Origin: Nocardia cyriacigeorgica
GTDB taxonomy: Bacteria > Actinomycetota > Actinomycetes > Mycobacteriales > Mycobacteriaceae
Assembly (NCBI RefSeq): GCF_029868385.1
Contig: NZ_JARWNX010000062.1
Location: forward strand, 186,001 to 250,000
Direction: 5' to 3'
DNA: 64,000 nt
A program made the position numbers and the translations under genes. Shown in pieces: positions 1 to 9,514 of the stretch (its first letter is position 1; every line of letters starts with the position of its first letter). Under the pieces are notes generated by a model. It searched no databases. It worked only from the letters and a program-made list of their open reading frames with translations, and was not told the DNA's origin.

Positions 1-427
1 GTTGTGCTGAGAATTCGCCCGATGAACATTGGTCGACACGATCCGTGGCCAATGAACTCATCAATCACTCCGTTCTGCCGCTGTTCACGCAACTCCCCGA
101 GCACTGCCGCGGCAGGCGCACGCGCGCCAGCCGTAGGACGTAGTCCACGAATGATGATTCGGAGCGTCATGGCGGCCGGATGGCCGGGGGTTCGGATTTG
201 TTTCACATCCAACGGCCTTGGCAGAACGCCACTTTGGACAGCTACATTTTCGCTATCGCGGTCAGCGCAGGAAAACTTCCGACGGGAATGCCGAAAATCG
301 CGCTCCGACGTGCGGGTCGTCGACCGCGACGGCTATCGACGGGCGAACAACGCAGCCGTTCACGCGCCGAGACCGCGCGCCCGCTCGAACCGGACAGATA
401 ACGGACGTCCGGTTAGCGGATGACGTT
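1..427. other. Left edge without a recognised gene
   Basis: No reading frame here resembles a known family, and the possible frames are low in complexity and Arg-rich, as expected from non-coding high-GC DNA. The neighbouring lnt gene ends at 428 and reads leftward into this stretch. In M. tuberculosis the Lnt and polyprenol-monophosphomannose synthase domains share one protein (Ppm1), so a separate synthase gene could lie further left, outside the window. Confidence 0.4.
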
Positions 428-2191
428 TCAGGCGGACGGCTGCGCTGTTACGCCGGGCACGGAAGCCTGCTCGGTCGGCTCGTTCCGGCGCCGGGTTCGC
501 CGGCGGATTGCCGCGATGGTCAACGCGCCCGCGGTGAGGATGATCGCGAGCCATTCGGGTGCGGCGCCGAGCCGGGTGGCCGGTGTCGTCGAATCCCGCA
601 GCGGGAGGTCGGCGACCAAGGCGGCGGGCACGAACAATTCGGTCTGCTGCCGCACCGCGCCGTCGGCGGTGATGATGGCGCTGACCCCGGAGGTCGCCGC
701 GACGACGAGCGCGCGTCCGTGTTCCACCGCCCGCACCCGGGACATGGCCAGCTGTTGATAGGTCATCTCGCTGTCGCCGAACGTCGCGTTGTTGGTCGGC
801 ACCGTCAGCAACTGCGCGCCCGCGCTCATGGAATCGCGGAACGCGCGGTCGAAGGCGACCTCGTAGCAGGTGGCCACGCCGAGATCGATACCCGCGACGG
901 CCACGGTACCGTCGCCGTGGCCGGGCACGAAGTATCCGGCCCGGTCGGCGTAATCGGAGAACAGCCGGAAGAACCCGCGCATCGGCAGATACTCGCCGAA
1001 CGGCTGGATGATGCGCTTGTCGTGCCGTGGGCCGGGACCGGCCTCCTCCGACCACACCATCATCGAGTTGGTGGTGGTGCGGTCGTCGTTGACCAGCACC
1101 GCGCCGATCAGGATCGGGGCGCCGACGCGGCGGGCGGCGCGGGTGATGATCGAGGCCGCGTCGGCATTGCGCAGCGGGTCGATATCGGAGGAGTTCTCCG
1201 GCCAGATCACCAGATCCGGCTGCGGCGCGCGACCGGCGGCCACCTCATCGGCGAGTTGTTCGGTGCGGCGGGCGTGGTTGTCGAGTACGGCACGGCGCTG
1301 TGCGTTGAACTCCAGGCCGAGCCGGGGGACGCTGCCCTGGATGGCGGCCACGGTGAGAGTGGCGTCGCCGTCGTCCGGGCCGGGCAGGGTGGGGCGCAGC
1401 GCCAGACCCGCCACGGGCATGACCGCGAGGACGAGCACCGCGGCGAGTACCGCGCGGCGGGTGCCGGGAGGGGTACTGGACCGGGCGTTGTCGTCGGGGC
1501 GGTTCTCCGATCCGCTGGGCACATCCACAGAATCGGTGCCGGTGCCGGTGCAGGTCTCGATGCCCCTGTCGGCCGGACCGTTGGCAGCGTCGGTCACCGC
1601 GACCGTGCCGCCGGGCCGCCGGACCGCGACGACCAGCGCCGCGATTCCGGTCCCGGTCAACGCGACCGCGAAGCCGACCAGTGGTGCGCCACCGTAGGCC
1701 GCGAGCGGCAGCAACCAGCCGTCGGCCTGACCGAAAGCCAGTTTGCCCCACGGGAATCCGCCGAAGGGGAAACTGGACCGACCCCATTCGGCCGTGGTCC
1801 AGGCCAGCGCGATCCACAGCGGCCATCCGGGCAGCGTGCCGAGCAGCCGCGCCATCAGCCCGAACAGACCGATGTACACCGCACACGCCGTCGACAGGGC
1901 CAGCCACGGCACCGGACCGACATAGATGCCGGTCCACGGCAGCAGCGGCAGGAAGAACCCGAGACCGGCGAGCAGCCCGTAGCCGAAACCGCCGCGCAGT
2001 TTTCCGGCGCCGCGCACGCTCAGCGTGAGCAGGGCGATACCGACGGGCGCGAGGAACCACCACGGTCGCGGTGGGAAGCTGCCGAACAGCAGCACACCGG
2101 CGACGACGGCCGTCACCGCGCGGATCAGCACCGGATGGCCGCCCGCGAAGGCCGCCAGGCGGGACCGCGGACCAGCGGACTCAGCCGCCAT
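428..2191 (-). CDS. lnt: Apolipoprotein N-acyltransferase
   Basis: This membrane enzyme adds the third acyl chain to the N-terminal cysteine of lipoproteins. The 587-residue product has several N-terminal membrane spans (about residues 20-195), a Pro/Thr-rich linker, another span near 247-265, and a C-terminal nitrilase-type domain. The expected Glu-Lys-Cys triad is visible: E332 in VIWPENSS, K392 in HDKRIIQPFGE and C442 in VATCYEVAF. The ATG start overlaps the end of the amidohydrolase gene by 11 bases, so the two are probably cotranscribed. In M. tuberculosis this domain is fused to the Ppm synthase; here it stands alone. Confidence 0.95.
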   Translation of the reverse strand: MAAESAGPRSRLAAFAGGHPVLIRAVTAVVAGVLLFGSFPPRPWWFLAPVGIALLTLSVRGAGKLRGGFGYGLLAGLGFFLPLLPWTGIYVGPVPWLALSTACAVYIGLFGLMARLLGTLPGWPLWIALAWTTAEWGRSSFPFGGFPWGKLAFGQADGWLLPLAAYGGAPLVGFAVALTGTGIAALVVAVRRPGGTVAVTDAANGPADRGIETCTGTGTDSVDVPSGSENRPDDNARSSTPPGTRRAVLAAVLVLAVMPVAGLALRPTLPGPDDGDATLTVAAIQGSVPRLGLEFNAQRRAVLDNHARRTEQLADEVAAGRAPQPDLVIWPENSSDIDPLRNADAASIITRAARRVGAPILIGAVLVNDDRTTTNSMMVWSEEAGPGPRHDKRIIQPFGEYLPMRGFFRLFSDYADRAGYFVPGHGDGTVAVAGIDLGVATCYEVAFDRAFRDSMSAGAQLLTVPTNNATFGDSEMTYQQLAMSRVRAVEHGRALVVAATSGVSAIITADGAVRQQTELFVPAALVADLPLRDSTTPATRLGAAPEWLAIILTAGALTIAAIRRRTRRRNEPTEQASVPGVTAQPSA

Positions 2192-3785
2192 GAATGGTCA
2201 CTCCCCGGTGCACGGTGCGCAGGCAGCGCGGCAGCGTGTCCTCGGGGGCCAGTGACGGCAGGCCGGGAACCCGCGACCGCGGATCGGTCGACCAGCGCTG
2301 CACGGAATCGGCGGCCGCGGCGACCACGAGATCACCGGCTTCCCAGACCGCATACGAGGCGGGCGCACCCGGCACCAGCGTGCCCGCGACACCGTCGCGG
2401 ACACCACCGGCTCGCCATGCACCCCTGGTGGCCGCGGCGAACGCCGCGCGCGGGGACAGGCCGTGGCCGGGGGTGCGGTGTTCGGCGGCGGCACGGACCG
2501 CGGCCCACGGGTCGAGCGCGGTGACCGGCGCGTCCGAGCCGATGGCCAGCGAGATACCGGCCGAGGCCATGGCGGCGAACGGGTTGAGTCGCGCGGCCCG
2601 CTCCGCGCCGAGGCGGGCCGCGTACATGCCGTCGGTGCCGCCCCAGGCGGCGTCGAACGCGGGTTGCACGCTCGCGATGACACCCCAGGTGGCGAGTTTG
2701 CCGATCTGGTCGGCGTCGATCATCTCCGCATGCTCGATCCGATGGCCGCGCGCGGCGACGGCCGGGCCGCCCACCTCGTCGACGACCGCACCGAATCCGG
2801 CGACGACGGCGTCCATCGCGGCATCGCCGATGACATGGAATCCGGCCTGGATCCCGGCCTCGGTGCAGGCGCGCACATGCGCGGCGACGGCCTCGGCGTC
2901 CAGATAGCCGAAACCGGTACCTTCCGCGTCGGCGTAGGGTTCGCGCAACCACGCGGTGCGTGAACCGAGCGAACCGTCCACGAACAGATCTCCGGCCAGG
3001 GCGTGCACACCCAGTTCGGCGACCAGCGAGCGCGCCTCTTCGGCGCTGCGCACCGCCTGACCCCAGTTCGCGCGGACCTCGACGCCGTGGTCGAAGGCGA
3101 GCAGTTCCCGCAGGTCGGTCACCCCGGAGATCTCCGGGCCCGCGCATTCGTGCACCGCGGCGATGCCGTGGGCGGCGGCATGATCGAGCGCGGCGCGGCG
3201 GGCGGCGTCGCGCTGCTGCCGGTCGAGCGCGGCGAGTGTGGCAGCCCGCACCAGGTGGTGGGCCTGTGCGCGCAGCGGTTCGCTTCGACTGAATCCGGTC
3301 GCCGCGGTCAGATCCGGTACGGCGTCGAGGACGGCGGTGGACACGACGGCGGAATGGGCGTCGATGCGGGACAGGTAGACGTGCCGGCCGAGGTCGGCGC
3401 CGAGCGCGGTATCGATATCGGCCGACGACGGCGGCCGCTGCTCCGGCCAGCGTGTCTCGTCCCAGCCGTCACCGATGATCACCGCGCCGGGTCGGGCGGC
3501 CGCGAAGGTGGTGAGCAGCTCCAGGCAGTGGTCGAGCGACCGCGCGGCGGACAGGTCGAGTCCGGTCAGTTGCAGGCCGAGTGCGGTGGTGTGCAGATGT
3601 GGTTCCACGAAGGCCGGTGCGACGAAAGCGCCGTCCAGATCGATGATCTCGGCATCGGGATGCAGTGCGCGACCCACCCGGTCGGCGCCGAGCCACACCA
3701 CGGTGCCGTCGGTGACCGCCATCGCGGTCGCGTCCGGGGAACTGGAACTGTAGATACGACCGCCGACCAGCAACTGGGTACTCAC
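2181..3785 (-). CDS. Amidohydrolase family protein (YtcJ-like)
   Basis: This is a metal-dependent hydrolase of the amidohydrolase superfamily, subgroup YtcJ-like, of unknown substrate. The 534-residue protein has the short N-terminal beta-sandwich (LLVGGRIYS), the metal-binding HLH at H63-H65, a GDGWDETRWPE segment, a later HVIGDAAMD motif and a C-terminal IGSDAPVTALDPW segment, all typical of the family. I chose the GTG at 3785 because homology begins there; the frame stays open for 63 codons upstream but that stretch is Arg-rich and non-homologous. It overlaps the lnt start, consistent with one operon running leftward. Confidence 0.88.
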   Translation of the reverse strand: MSTQLLVGGRIYSSSSPDATAMAVTDGTVVWLGADRVGRALHPDAEIIDLDGAFVAPAFVEPHLHTTALGLQLTGLDLSAARSLDHCLELLTTFAAARPGAVIIGDGWDETRWPEQRPPSSADIDTALGADLGRHVYLSRIDAHSAVVSTAVLDAVPDLTAATGFSRSEPLRAQAHHLVRAATLAALDRQQRDAARRAALDHAAAHGIAAVHECAGPEISGVTDLRELLAFDHGVEVRANWGQAVRSAEEARSLVAELGVHALAGDLFVDGSLGSRTAWLREPYADAEGTGFGYLDAEAVAAHVRACTEAGIQAGFHVIGDAAMDAVVAGFGAVVDEVGGPAVAARGHRIEHAEMIDADQIGKLATWGVIASVQPAFDAAWGGTDGMYAARLGAERAARLNPFAAMASAGISLAIGSDAPVTALDPWAAVRAAAEHRTPGHGLSPRAAFAAATRGAWRAGGVRDGVAGTLVPGAPASYAVWEAGDLVVAAAADSVQRWSTDPRSRVPGLPSLAPEDTLPRCLRTVHRGVTIHGG

Positions 3786-3873
3786 GATCGACCAGTCTGC
3801 CAGTGCCGTATCCGTACCAGGGCACCGGCGGGTGCGGCGCCGATCACGCCAGGGAACCGACCGCGGATCGTGT

Positions 3874-4356
3874 TCAGGCGCCGTCGATGGCGGGCCGGGT
3901 GCTCGGCCGCGGATCGTCGTACCACTCGGTGACCACGACTCCGTCGACCACATCGTCGCCGTCGATGACCACACCCCGATAGGGCATGCGGGCGGCCACC
4001 CTTGCCATCCGGCGCGCGGTGACCGCCGCCACCAGTGGACGTACCAGCGCCCGGGTTGGCGGCAGGAGCAGCAGCAGACCGAACGCCGAGGTGACCAGGC
4101 CCGGTACGAACATCAGGACGCTGCCCGTGGCGACCAGCGCGCCGTCGGCGACGGCGGTGCCAGGGGTGATCTCACCGCGCCCGGCCCGGCGGAACTGCTC
4201 GAAGACCCGGCGTCCCTGCGAACCGATGAGCAGCATGCCCGCCGCCGAGCATGCGATCAGCACGAGGATGGCGGGCATCACGCCGATCAGCTGCGCGACA
4301 CCGACGAACGCGGCGATCTCGACGACGAGGTAGGCGAGGAATACAACAGCGGGCAT
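3874..4356 (-). CDS. fxsA: FxsA family membrane protein
   Basis: FxsA is a small inner-membrane protein; in E. coli extra copies relieve phage T7 exclusion by the F plasmid, but its normal role is unclear. The 160-residue product has hydrophobic segments at about residues 3-20, 24-45 and 74-97. The FxsA-type stretch around GSQGRRVFEQFRRA follows the second span, and the tail is soluble. A GGAAGGAA ribosome site lies just before the ATG. It lies upstream of the amidohydrolase gene on the same strand. The order lnt, amidohydrolase, fxsA resembles the Rv2051c-Rv2053c area. Confidence 0.85.
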   Translation of the reverse strand: MPAVVFLAYLVVEIAAFVGVAQLIGVMPAILVLIACSAAGMLLIGSQGRRVFEQFRRAGRGEITPGTAVADGALVATGSVLMFVPGLVTSAFGLLLLLPPTRALVRPLVAAVTARRMARVAARMPYRGVVIDGDDVVDGVVVTEWYDDPRPSTRPAIDGA

Positions 4357-4436
4357 GACGTTCCTTCCGGACGATCTACCCCGTCAACGTGCGCGTGCCC
4401 GGATTTTCTCCCGCCGCGACCGAACCGTTGCCGAAC

Positions 4437-5096
4437 TCACCCGCCGGGACGCACCAGCCCGGTTTCGTAGGCCAGCACCACCGCCTGCACGCGATCGCGC
4501 AGGCCCAGTTTGGTCAGTACCCGTCCGACGTGCGTTTTCACCGTCGCCTCCGACAGATACAACTGGGCGGCGATCTCGGCGTTGGAGCGCCCGGCGGCGA
4601 TCTGTTCGAGCACCTCGCGTTCGCGTGCGGTGAGCACCTCGAGCACACCGGGATCCCGGATACGGCCCGGATCCTCGCTGATCATGCGGTCGAGCAGGCG
4701 TTTGGTGACCTTGGGTGAGACCACCGCGTCACCGGCGGCGACACTGCGGATGGCCGAGATCAGGTCCTCGGGTGGGGTGTCCTTGAGCAGGAACCCGCTG
4801 GCTCCGGCGCGCAGCGCCCCCAGCGCGTGCTCGTCCAGATCGAAGGTGGTCATCACCAGGACGCGGCTGCCGTGGCCCGCTTCGACGATCTGGGTGGTGG
4901 CGGTGACACCGTCGACGACGGGCATCCGCACATCCATCAGCACCACGTCGGGTTTCAGTTCGCTCGCCTGGGTGACCGCGAGTGCGCCGTTGGCCGCTTC
5001 ACCGATCACCTCGATGTCGGGGTGGGCGCCGAGCACCATTTTCAGCCCCATGCGCATGAGTTCCTGGTCGTCGACGACGAGAACGGTGATCGGCAC
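4437..5096 (-). CDS. NarL/LuxR-type response regulator
   Basis: This is the DNA-binding partner of the histidine kinase encoded just upstream. The receiver domain (residues 1-120) shows the acidic pair D9-D10, phosphoacceptor D55 in VVLMDVRMP, a switch Thr in VMTTFD and the conserved Lys in LLKDTPPE. The C-terminal LuxR domain (about 150-212) has LTAREREVLEQIAAG and the recognition helix region SEATVKTHVGRVL. The start is a GTG. It lies 61 bases downstream of the kinase on the same strand. The signal sensed is unknown. Confidence 0.93.
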   Translation of the reverse strand: MPITVLVVDDQELMRMGLKMVLGAHPDIEVIGEAANGALAVTQASELKPDVVLMDVRMPVVDGVTATTQIVEAGHGSRVLVMTTFDLDEHALGALRAGASGFLLKDTPPEDLISAIRSVAAGDAVVSPKVTKRLLDRMISEDPGRIRDPGVLEVLTAREREVLEQIAAGRSNAEIAAQLYLSEATVKTHVGRVLTKLGLRDRVQAVVLAYETGLVRPGG

Positions 5097-5157
5097 GCAC
5101 CACAGCGTAGTGCCCGTACCGGCGTGGTCGCGGCGGCCCTCGCGCGGGCGGATCGCG

Positions 5158-6324
5158 TCAGTCGGGTTGCTGTAGCGGAATGGTGGCCCGCACCCGCCAG
5201 GAGCCGTCGGCCACGCGCCCGGCGTCCATGGTTCCGCCGAGGACGGCGACCCGCTCGCGCATCCCGGCCAGGCCGAGGCCGCTGCCGGTGATGCGGTTGG
5301 CCGGTTCCTGTACGGGCACGCCGCCGGTATCGGTCACCTCGATCAGGACGTCGTCGTCACGTCGGTGCACGCGCACCCAGGCCTTGGGGTGGGCGCCCGC
5401 ATGGCGCAGGGTGTTGGTCAGCGATTCCTGCACGATGCGGTGCACGCCGAGGCTGATCTCCGGGGCGATGTCGTCGAGTTCGCCGGTCAGCTCCAGTTCG
5501 ACCGCGAGACCGGTGCCGCGCATCATCTCCACCACCTTGGCCAGCCCCGCGGTGCCGTGCTGGGGCAGTTGGTCGGGGGCATGCTCGGTGCGCAGCAGCG
5601 CGACGGTGCGGCGCAGTTCGCGCAGCGCCTCGCGTCCGGTCGCGGCGATGGTGGTGACGGCCTGCGCGGCCACATCGGGATCGTGGCGCAGCGCGTATCG
5701 CGCGCCGTCGGCCTGCACGATGATGACGCTCACCGCGTGGGCCACCACATCGTGGAGTTCCCTGGCGATCCGGGTGCGTTCGGCCGAGACCGCGTCATGG
5801 GCTCGGCGTTCCCGGTCGTAGTCGGCGACCGCGAGGCGGGCGGCGACCTCGGTGTCGTAGGCGTGGCGTGCGCCGACGAACTCGGCGAGGGTCCAGCACA
5901 GGGCGTACAGCACGACGACGAAGGCCAGATCCGTGCCGGCCGGGAAACCGGTCGCCAGCATGGACAGCGCCGTATCCACCACCAGACCGGCCAGCAGCAG
6001 CAGACCCTCGCGCCGCCCGACATAGGCAACCAGGGTGTAGAGCATGATGCCGAGCCCGAGCAGCGCGACGTGCTCGGATTCCTCGTCGGTCAGATAGGCG
6101 ACCGCGGTGGCGGTGATCGACAGCACGAGCATGGCCGCCGCCATCCACCGCGGGTAGACCCGGCGCAGGATCATCGGCAACGGCAGCAGCACCGACAGGG
6201 CGAGATAGGAGGCCTTGTTGTGTGCGGCGGATACGCCGAGGACGTCGAAGACCAGCAGCATCCCCGCCAGCATCGAATCGGCGACGATCGGCTTACCGCG
6301 AAGCCACAGACTGAACCTGCGCAC
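5158..6324 (-). CDS. Membrane sensor histidine kinase (HPK7 type)
   Basis: This is the kinase of a two-component pair with the adjacent regulator. The 388-residue protein has five or so hydrophobic segments in residues 14-155, then a HisKA_3 dimerisation helix with the phosphorylated H191 in ARELHDVVAHA. A HATPase_c domain follows, with the N-box near HRIVQESLTNTLRHA and the G-box GSGLGLAGMRERV. The GTG at 6324 was chosen because the membrane segments and family homology begin there; the open frame continues 77 codons upstream but that part is basic and unlike the family. The gene starts back to back with the TauE/SafE gene. Confidence 0.9.
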   Translation of the reverse strand: MRRFSLWLRGKPIVADSMLAGMLLVFDVLGVSAAHNKASYLALSVLLPLPMILRRVYPRWMAAAMLVLSITATAVAYLTDEESEHVALLGLGIMLYTLVAYVGRREGLLLLAGLVVDTALSMLATGFPAGTDLAFVVVLYALCWTLAEFVGARHAYDTEVAARLAVADYDRERRAHDAVSAERTRIARELHDVVAHAVSVIIVQADGARYALRHDPDVAAQAVTTIAATGREALRELRRTVALLRTEHAPDQLPQHGTAGLAKVVEMMRGTGLAVELELTGELDDIAPEISLGVHRIVQESLTNTLRHAGAHPKAWVRVHRRDDDVLIEVTDTGGVPVQEPANRITGSGLGLAGMRERVAVLGGTMDAGRVADGSWRVRATIPLQQPD

Positions 6325-6423
6325 GCCGTTCAGCGTAAGGGTGCGCTCGGCACCGACCCGGCACGGCGCGTTCGCGCCGCCCCGCACGGGCGGTCGCGCG
6401 CTGTCCCTGGTTGTCTTGCCTCC

Positions 6424-7191
6424 GTGGATATCACCGACTGGGCGGTCCTGCTGACCGCGGCGACGGCGGCCGGATGGGTGGACGCCGTGGTCGGCGGCGG
6501 CGGCCTGATCGTATTGCCGACCCTGCTGCTGGTGGCGCCGGGAATCGCGCCGCAAACAGCTCTGGGAACCAACAAACTGTCGGCGGTGGCGGGGACGACC
6601 GCGGCGGTGGTGACCTTCTCCCGCAAAGTGCCGATCCGCTGGCGGGTGCTGCTACCGGCCGCACTCGTCGCGGCCGTGACGGCGGCGGCCGGTGCGGCGG
6701 CGGTCTCGCTGATCGATCGGGATCTGTTCATTCCGATCGTGCTCGTGGTGCTGGTGGGGGTGGCGATCTTCGTCACCGCGCGCCCGTCGGTGGGGGTCAC
6801 GCTGGCCAGCCATGCGCCGACCCGACGTAAGTTCATCCTGGTGGTGGCGTTGGCCGCCGGGCTGATCGGGTTCTACGACGGGCTGCTCGGGCCGGGCACC
6901 GGCACGTTCCTGATCATCACCTTCGCCACCTTGCTCGGCACCGAATTCGTTCGCGCCGCGGCCATGGCCAAGGTGATCAACTGCGGGTCGAATGTGGGGG
7001 CGCTGCTCTTCTTCGGCGCGACCGGGCACATTCTGTGGGCCCTGGGCGCGGCGATGGCGGTGGGCAATATCGCGGGCGCGGTGGTGGGCTCGCGGATGGC
7101 GTTGAGCCGGGGCGCGGAATTCGTCCGCGTCGTTCTGCTGGTGGTGGTGATCGCGATGGTGGTGCGGCTGGGCTGGCAGCAGTTCGGCTGA
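6424..7191 (+). CDS. TauE/SafE family sulfite/anion exporter
   Basis: This is a predicted integral membrane permease of the TauE/SafE family (255 residues), whose members move sulfonates, sulfite or other organic anions. The N-terminus carries the family motif GWVDAVVGGGGLIVLPTLLL followed by GTNKLSAVAGTTAA. A second copy of the fold begins near GLIGFYDGLLGPGTGTFLI. About eight hydrophobic spans are evident. The GTG at 6424 gives the standard N-terminus, although the frame remains open far upstream. It is divergent from the sensor kinase gene and converges on the TetR gene with a 6-base gap. The substrate cannot be told from sequence. Confidence 0.9.
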   Translation: MDITDWAVLLTAATAAGWVDAVVGGGGLIVLPTLLLVAPGIAPQTALGTNKLSAVAGTTAAVVTFSRKVPIRWRVLLPAALVAAVTAAAGAAAVSLIDRDLFIPIVLVVLVGVAIFVTARPSVGVTLASHAPTRRKFILVVALAAGLIGFYDGLLGPGTGTFLIITFATLLGTEFVRAAAMAKVINCGSNVGALLFFGATGHILWALGAAMAVGNIAGAVVGSRMALSRGAEFVRVVLLVVVIAMVVRLGWQQFG

Positions 7192-7197
7192 GTGGGC

Positions 7198-7845
7198 TCA
7201 GACCCGGGCGAGCCAGGGGCGCAGTACCTCGGAGGTCGTTTCGTGGATCTTGCGCTGTAGACGTTCACCGTCATCGATGCCGATCTGTGGGCCCTGGAAC
7301 AGCACCGTCAACGCACCGGACACCGCGCCGACCACGGCCCCCACCAGCGCGGCGGCGCCGACCTCGTCGAATTCGGCCGGGAACGCGGCATGTAACTGCC
7401 TGGCGATCTCGCGCTGCGCGAGCAGTTGCGCATGCGCGGCGCGGCCACTCACCGCGGGCACGGTGCGCGAGACCTGCGCCCGCAGCGCCGCGATGCGCGC
7501 GGCGAGATCGTCGATCAGATGCTCACCGGGGTTGTCCCCGGCCGCGCGTAACGCGCGGAGTAACACCTCGACGGGCCGCTCCCCCGGCCGCCGTCCGGCG
7601 ATCGCGACCACCGCGGCCCTGACCCGATCATCGGGTTCAGGAAACAGCAGCTCCTCTTTACTGGCGAAATAGTTGAAGAAGGTGCGGGTGCCCACCTCGG
7701 CGGCCGCGGCGATATCGGCCACGGTCGTTTCCTCATAGCCTCTGGTCTCGAACAATTCGACAGCGGCGGCGAGCAGCGCGCGACGGGTACGTTCTCGTTT
7801 GCGATCGCGGAGAGCGGAAGGCGGCACGCGGGCACAGTACGACAT
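7198..7845 (-). CDS. TetR family transcriptional regulator
   Basis: This 215-residue regulator has an N-terminal helix-turn-helix at about residues 40-62 (TTVADIAAAAEVGTRTFFNYF) with the usual SKEEL following it. The C-terminal ligand-binding domain is of the MftR-like type, seen as RARVRA/REIARQL-type helices. The ATG at 7845 starts the homologous region; the open frame upstream overlaps the divergent tldD start and is not family-like. Its target is probably itself or the divergent TldD/TldE-like pair, 109 bases away, but no clear operator was seen. Confidence 0.88.
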   Translation of the reverse strand: MSYCARVPPSALRDRKRERTRRALLAAAVELFETRGYEETTVADIAAAAEVGTRTFFNYFASKEELLFPEPDDRVRAAVVAIAGRRPGERPVEVLLRALRAAGDNPGEHLIDDLAARIAALRAQVSRTVPAVSGRAAHAQLLAQREIARQLHAAFPAEFDEVGAAALVGAVVGAVSGALTVLFQGPQIGIDDGERLQRKIHETTSEVLRPWLARV

Positions 7846-7954
7846 CCGCTCGCGCGGGCGTGGTAGGCGCGAGCGCCGCGTCACGGTTCGATACGACTGC
7901 GCGCGGGAAGTATTCGGCGGCGGGGAGTCGGTGGCAGCGACTACGGTGTGCTGG

Positions 7955-9514
7955 GTGAGCATCGCGACTTCCGAAGATGGCACAGGATCGGGCCGGGCCG
8001 GCCACGGCGTCGACGCCGAATTCGCGTCGCTGCCCTTGGCGAGCCTGGCCGACGCCGCGCTCTCGGCCGCGACCGCGGCGGGCGCCTCGCACGCCGATCT
8101 GCGTGTGCACCGGCTGGTCACCCAGTCCATCCGATTACGTGACGGGCGGGTGGAATCGGTCACCGATTCCGCCGAACTCGGACTCGCGGTGCGGGTGATC
8201 GTCGACGGCACCTGGGGTTTCGCCTCCCACGCCGCACTCACCGCACAGTCCGCCGCCGAGGTCGCGCGGCGCGCGGTCACCGTGGCGACCACCTTGCGCG
8301 CGCTCAACCGGGAACGCGTCGAACTGGCCGCCGAACCCCGCTACGACGGCGCGCGCTGGGTGTCGGCCTACGAGATCGATCCGTTCACGGTGCCCACGGC
8401 CGACAAAGTGGCGCTGCTCCACGAATATTCACAGCGGTTGTCGAGCGCCGACGGCGTCGATCATGTGACGGCATCGGTGCTCCAGGTCAAGGAGCAGACC
8501 TACTACGCCGACACCGCCGGTTCCTCGATCATCCAGCAGCGGGTCCGGTTGCATCCGCAGCTCGAGGCGATCACCGTCGACTCGGCGGCGGGGGTGTTCG
8601 AGACGATGCGGACGCTGGCCGCACCGGCCGGTCGCGGCTGGGAGTACGTCACCGGCGCCGACGGAATCTGGGACTGGGGCGGTGAACTCGCGCGGATGCC
8701 GGAATGGCTGGCCGAGAAGGTGAAGGCGCCGAGCGTCGTGGCCGGGCCCACCGATCTGGTCATCGATCCGACCAATCTGTGGCTCACCATCCACGAGTCC
8801 ATCGGCCATGCCACCGAATACGACCGCGCCATCGGCTACGAATCCGCCTATGCGGGCACCTCCTTCGCCACCCCCGATCTCCTCGGCTCGCTGCGCTACG
8901 GCAGTCCGATCATGCACGTCACCGGCGACCGCACCGAAGCGCACGGTCTGGCCACCGTCGGCTACGACGACGAAGGAGTCGCCGGACAGCGCTGGGATCT
9001 GGTGCGCGAGGGCGTGCTCGTCGGCTACCAGCTCGATCGGGTGTTCGCGCCGCGGCTGGGGCTCGAGCGTTCCAACGGCTGCTCGTATGCGGATTCGCCG
9101 CATCATGTGCCGATCCAGCGGATGGCCAATGTGTCATTGCAGCCGGACCCGCGGCGCGACACCAGCACCGAGGAGTTGATCTCCCGGGTCGAGGACGGCA
9201 TCTACATCGTCGGCGACAAGTCCTGGTCGATCGATATGCAGCGCTACAACTTCCAGTTCACCGGGCAGCGGTTCTTCCGCATCCGCGACGGCAAGCTCGA
9301 CGGGCAGCTGCGCGATGTCGCCTATCAGGCCACCACCACCGATTTCTGGGGCGCGATGGAAGCGGTGGGCGGCCCGTCCACCTGGCAGCTCGGTGGCGCG
9401 TTCAACTGCGGTAAGGCGCAGCCGGGGCAGGTGGCGGCGGTCAGTCATGGCTGCCCGTCGATCCTGGTGCGCGGCATCAATGTTCTCAACACGCGGACGG
9501 AGGCGGGGCAGTGA
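7955..9514 (+). CDS. tldD: TldD family metalloprotease (active subunit)
   Basis: TldD forms a heterodimer with TldE/PmbA that degrades unfolded peptides and, in some bacteria, matures modified peptides such as microcin B17. The 519-residue product contains the zinc-binding HExxxH at H280-E281-H285 (IHESIGHATEYD) and the C-terminal GGAFNCGKAQPGQ region typical of the active subunit. The GTG at 7955 is preferred; another in-frame GTG exists at 7931. The stop overlaps the start of the next gene in a GTGA, so the two subunits are translationally coupled. Confidence 0.93.
   Translation: MSIATSEDGTGSGRAGHGVDAEFASLPLASLADAALSAATAAGASHADLRVHRLVTQSIRLRDGRVESVTDSAELGLAVRVIVDGTWGFASHAALTAQSAAEVARRAVTVATTLRALNRERVELAAEPRYDGARWVSAYEIDPFTVPTADKVALLHEYSQRLSSADGVDHVTASVLQVKEQTYYADTAGSSIIQQRVRLHPQLEAITVDSAAGVFETMRTLAAPAGRGWEYVTGADGIWDWGGELARMPEWLAEKVKAPSVVAGPTDLVIDPTNLWLTIHESIGHATEYDRAIGYESAYAGTSFATPDLLGSLRYGSPIMHVTGDRTEAHGLATVGYDDEGVAGQRWDLVREGVLVGYQLDRVFAPRLGLERSNGCSYADSPHHVPIQRMANVSLQPDPRRDTSTEELISRVEDGIYIVGDKSWSIDMQRYNFQFTGQRFFRIRDGKLDGQLRDVAYQATTTDFWGAMEAVGGPSTWQLGGAFNCGKAQPGQVAAVSHGCPSILVRGINVLNTRTEAGQ

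Noticed and set aside
218..2524. A 768-codon plus-strand frame opposite lnt
   Set aside because: The composition is Arg/Gly-rich and unlike any family, while the opposite strand encodes a complete Lnt with its catalytic triad.
5365..6420. Long plus-strand frame running into the TauE/SafE gene
   Set aside because: It lies opposite the histidine kinase and its protein is rich in Arg, Gly and Gln with no homology. It is a high-GC shadow; only the part from 6424 is real.
7198..8307. Upstream extension of the TetR gene to 8307
   Set aside because: The extra 154 codons overlap the tldD coding region and have no homology; the DNA-binding domain begins just after 7845.
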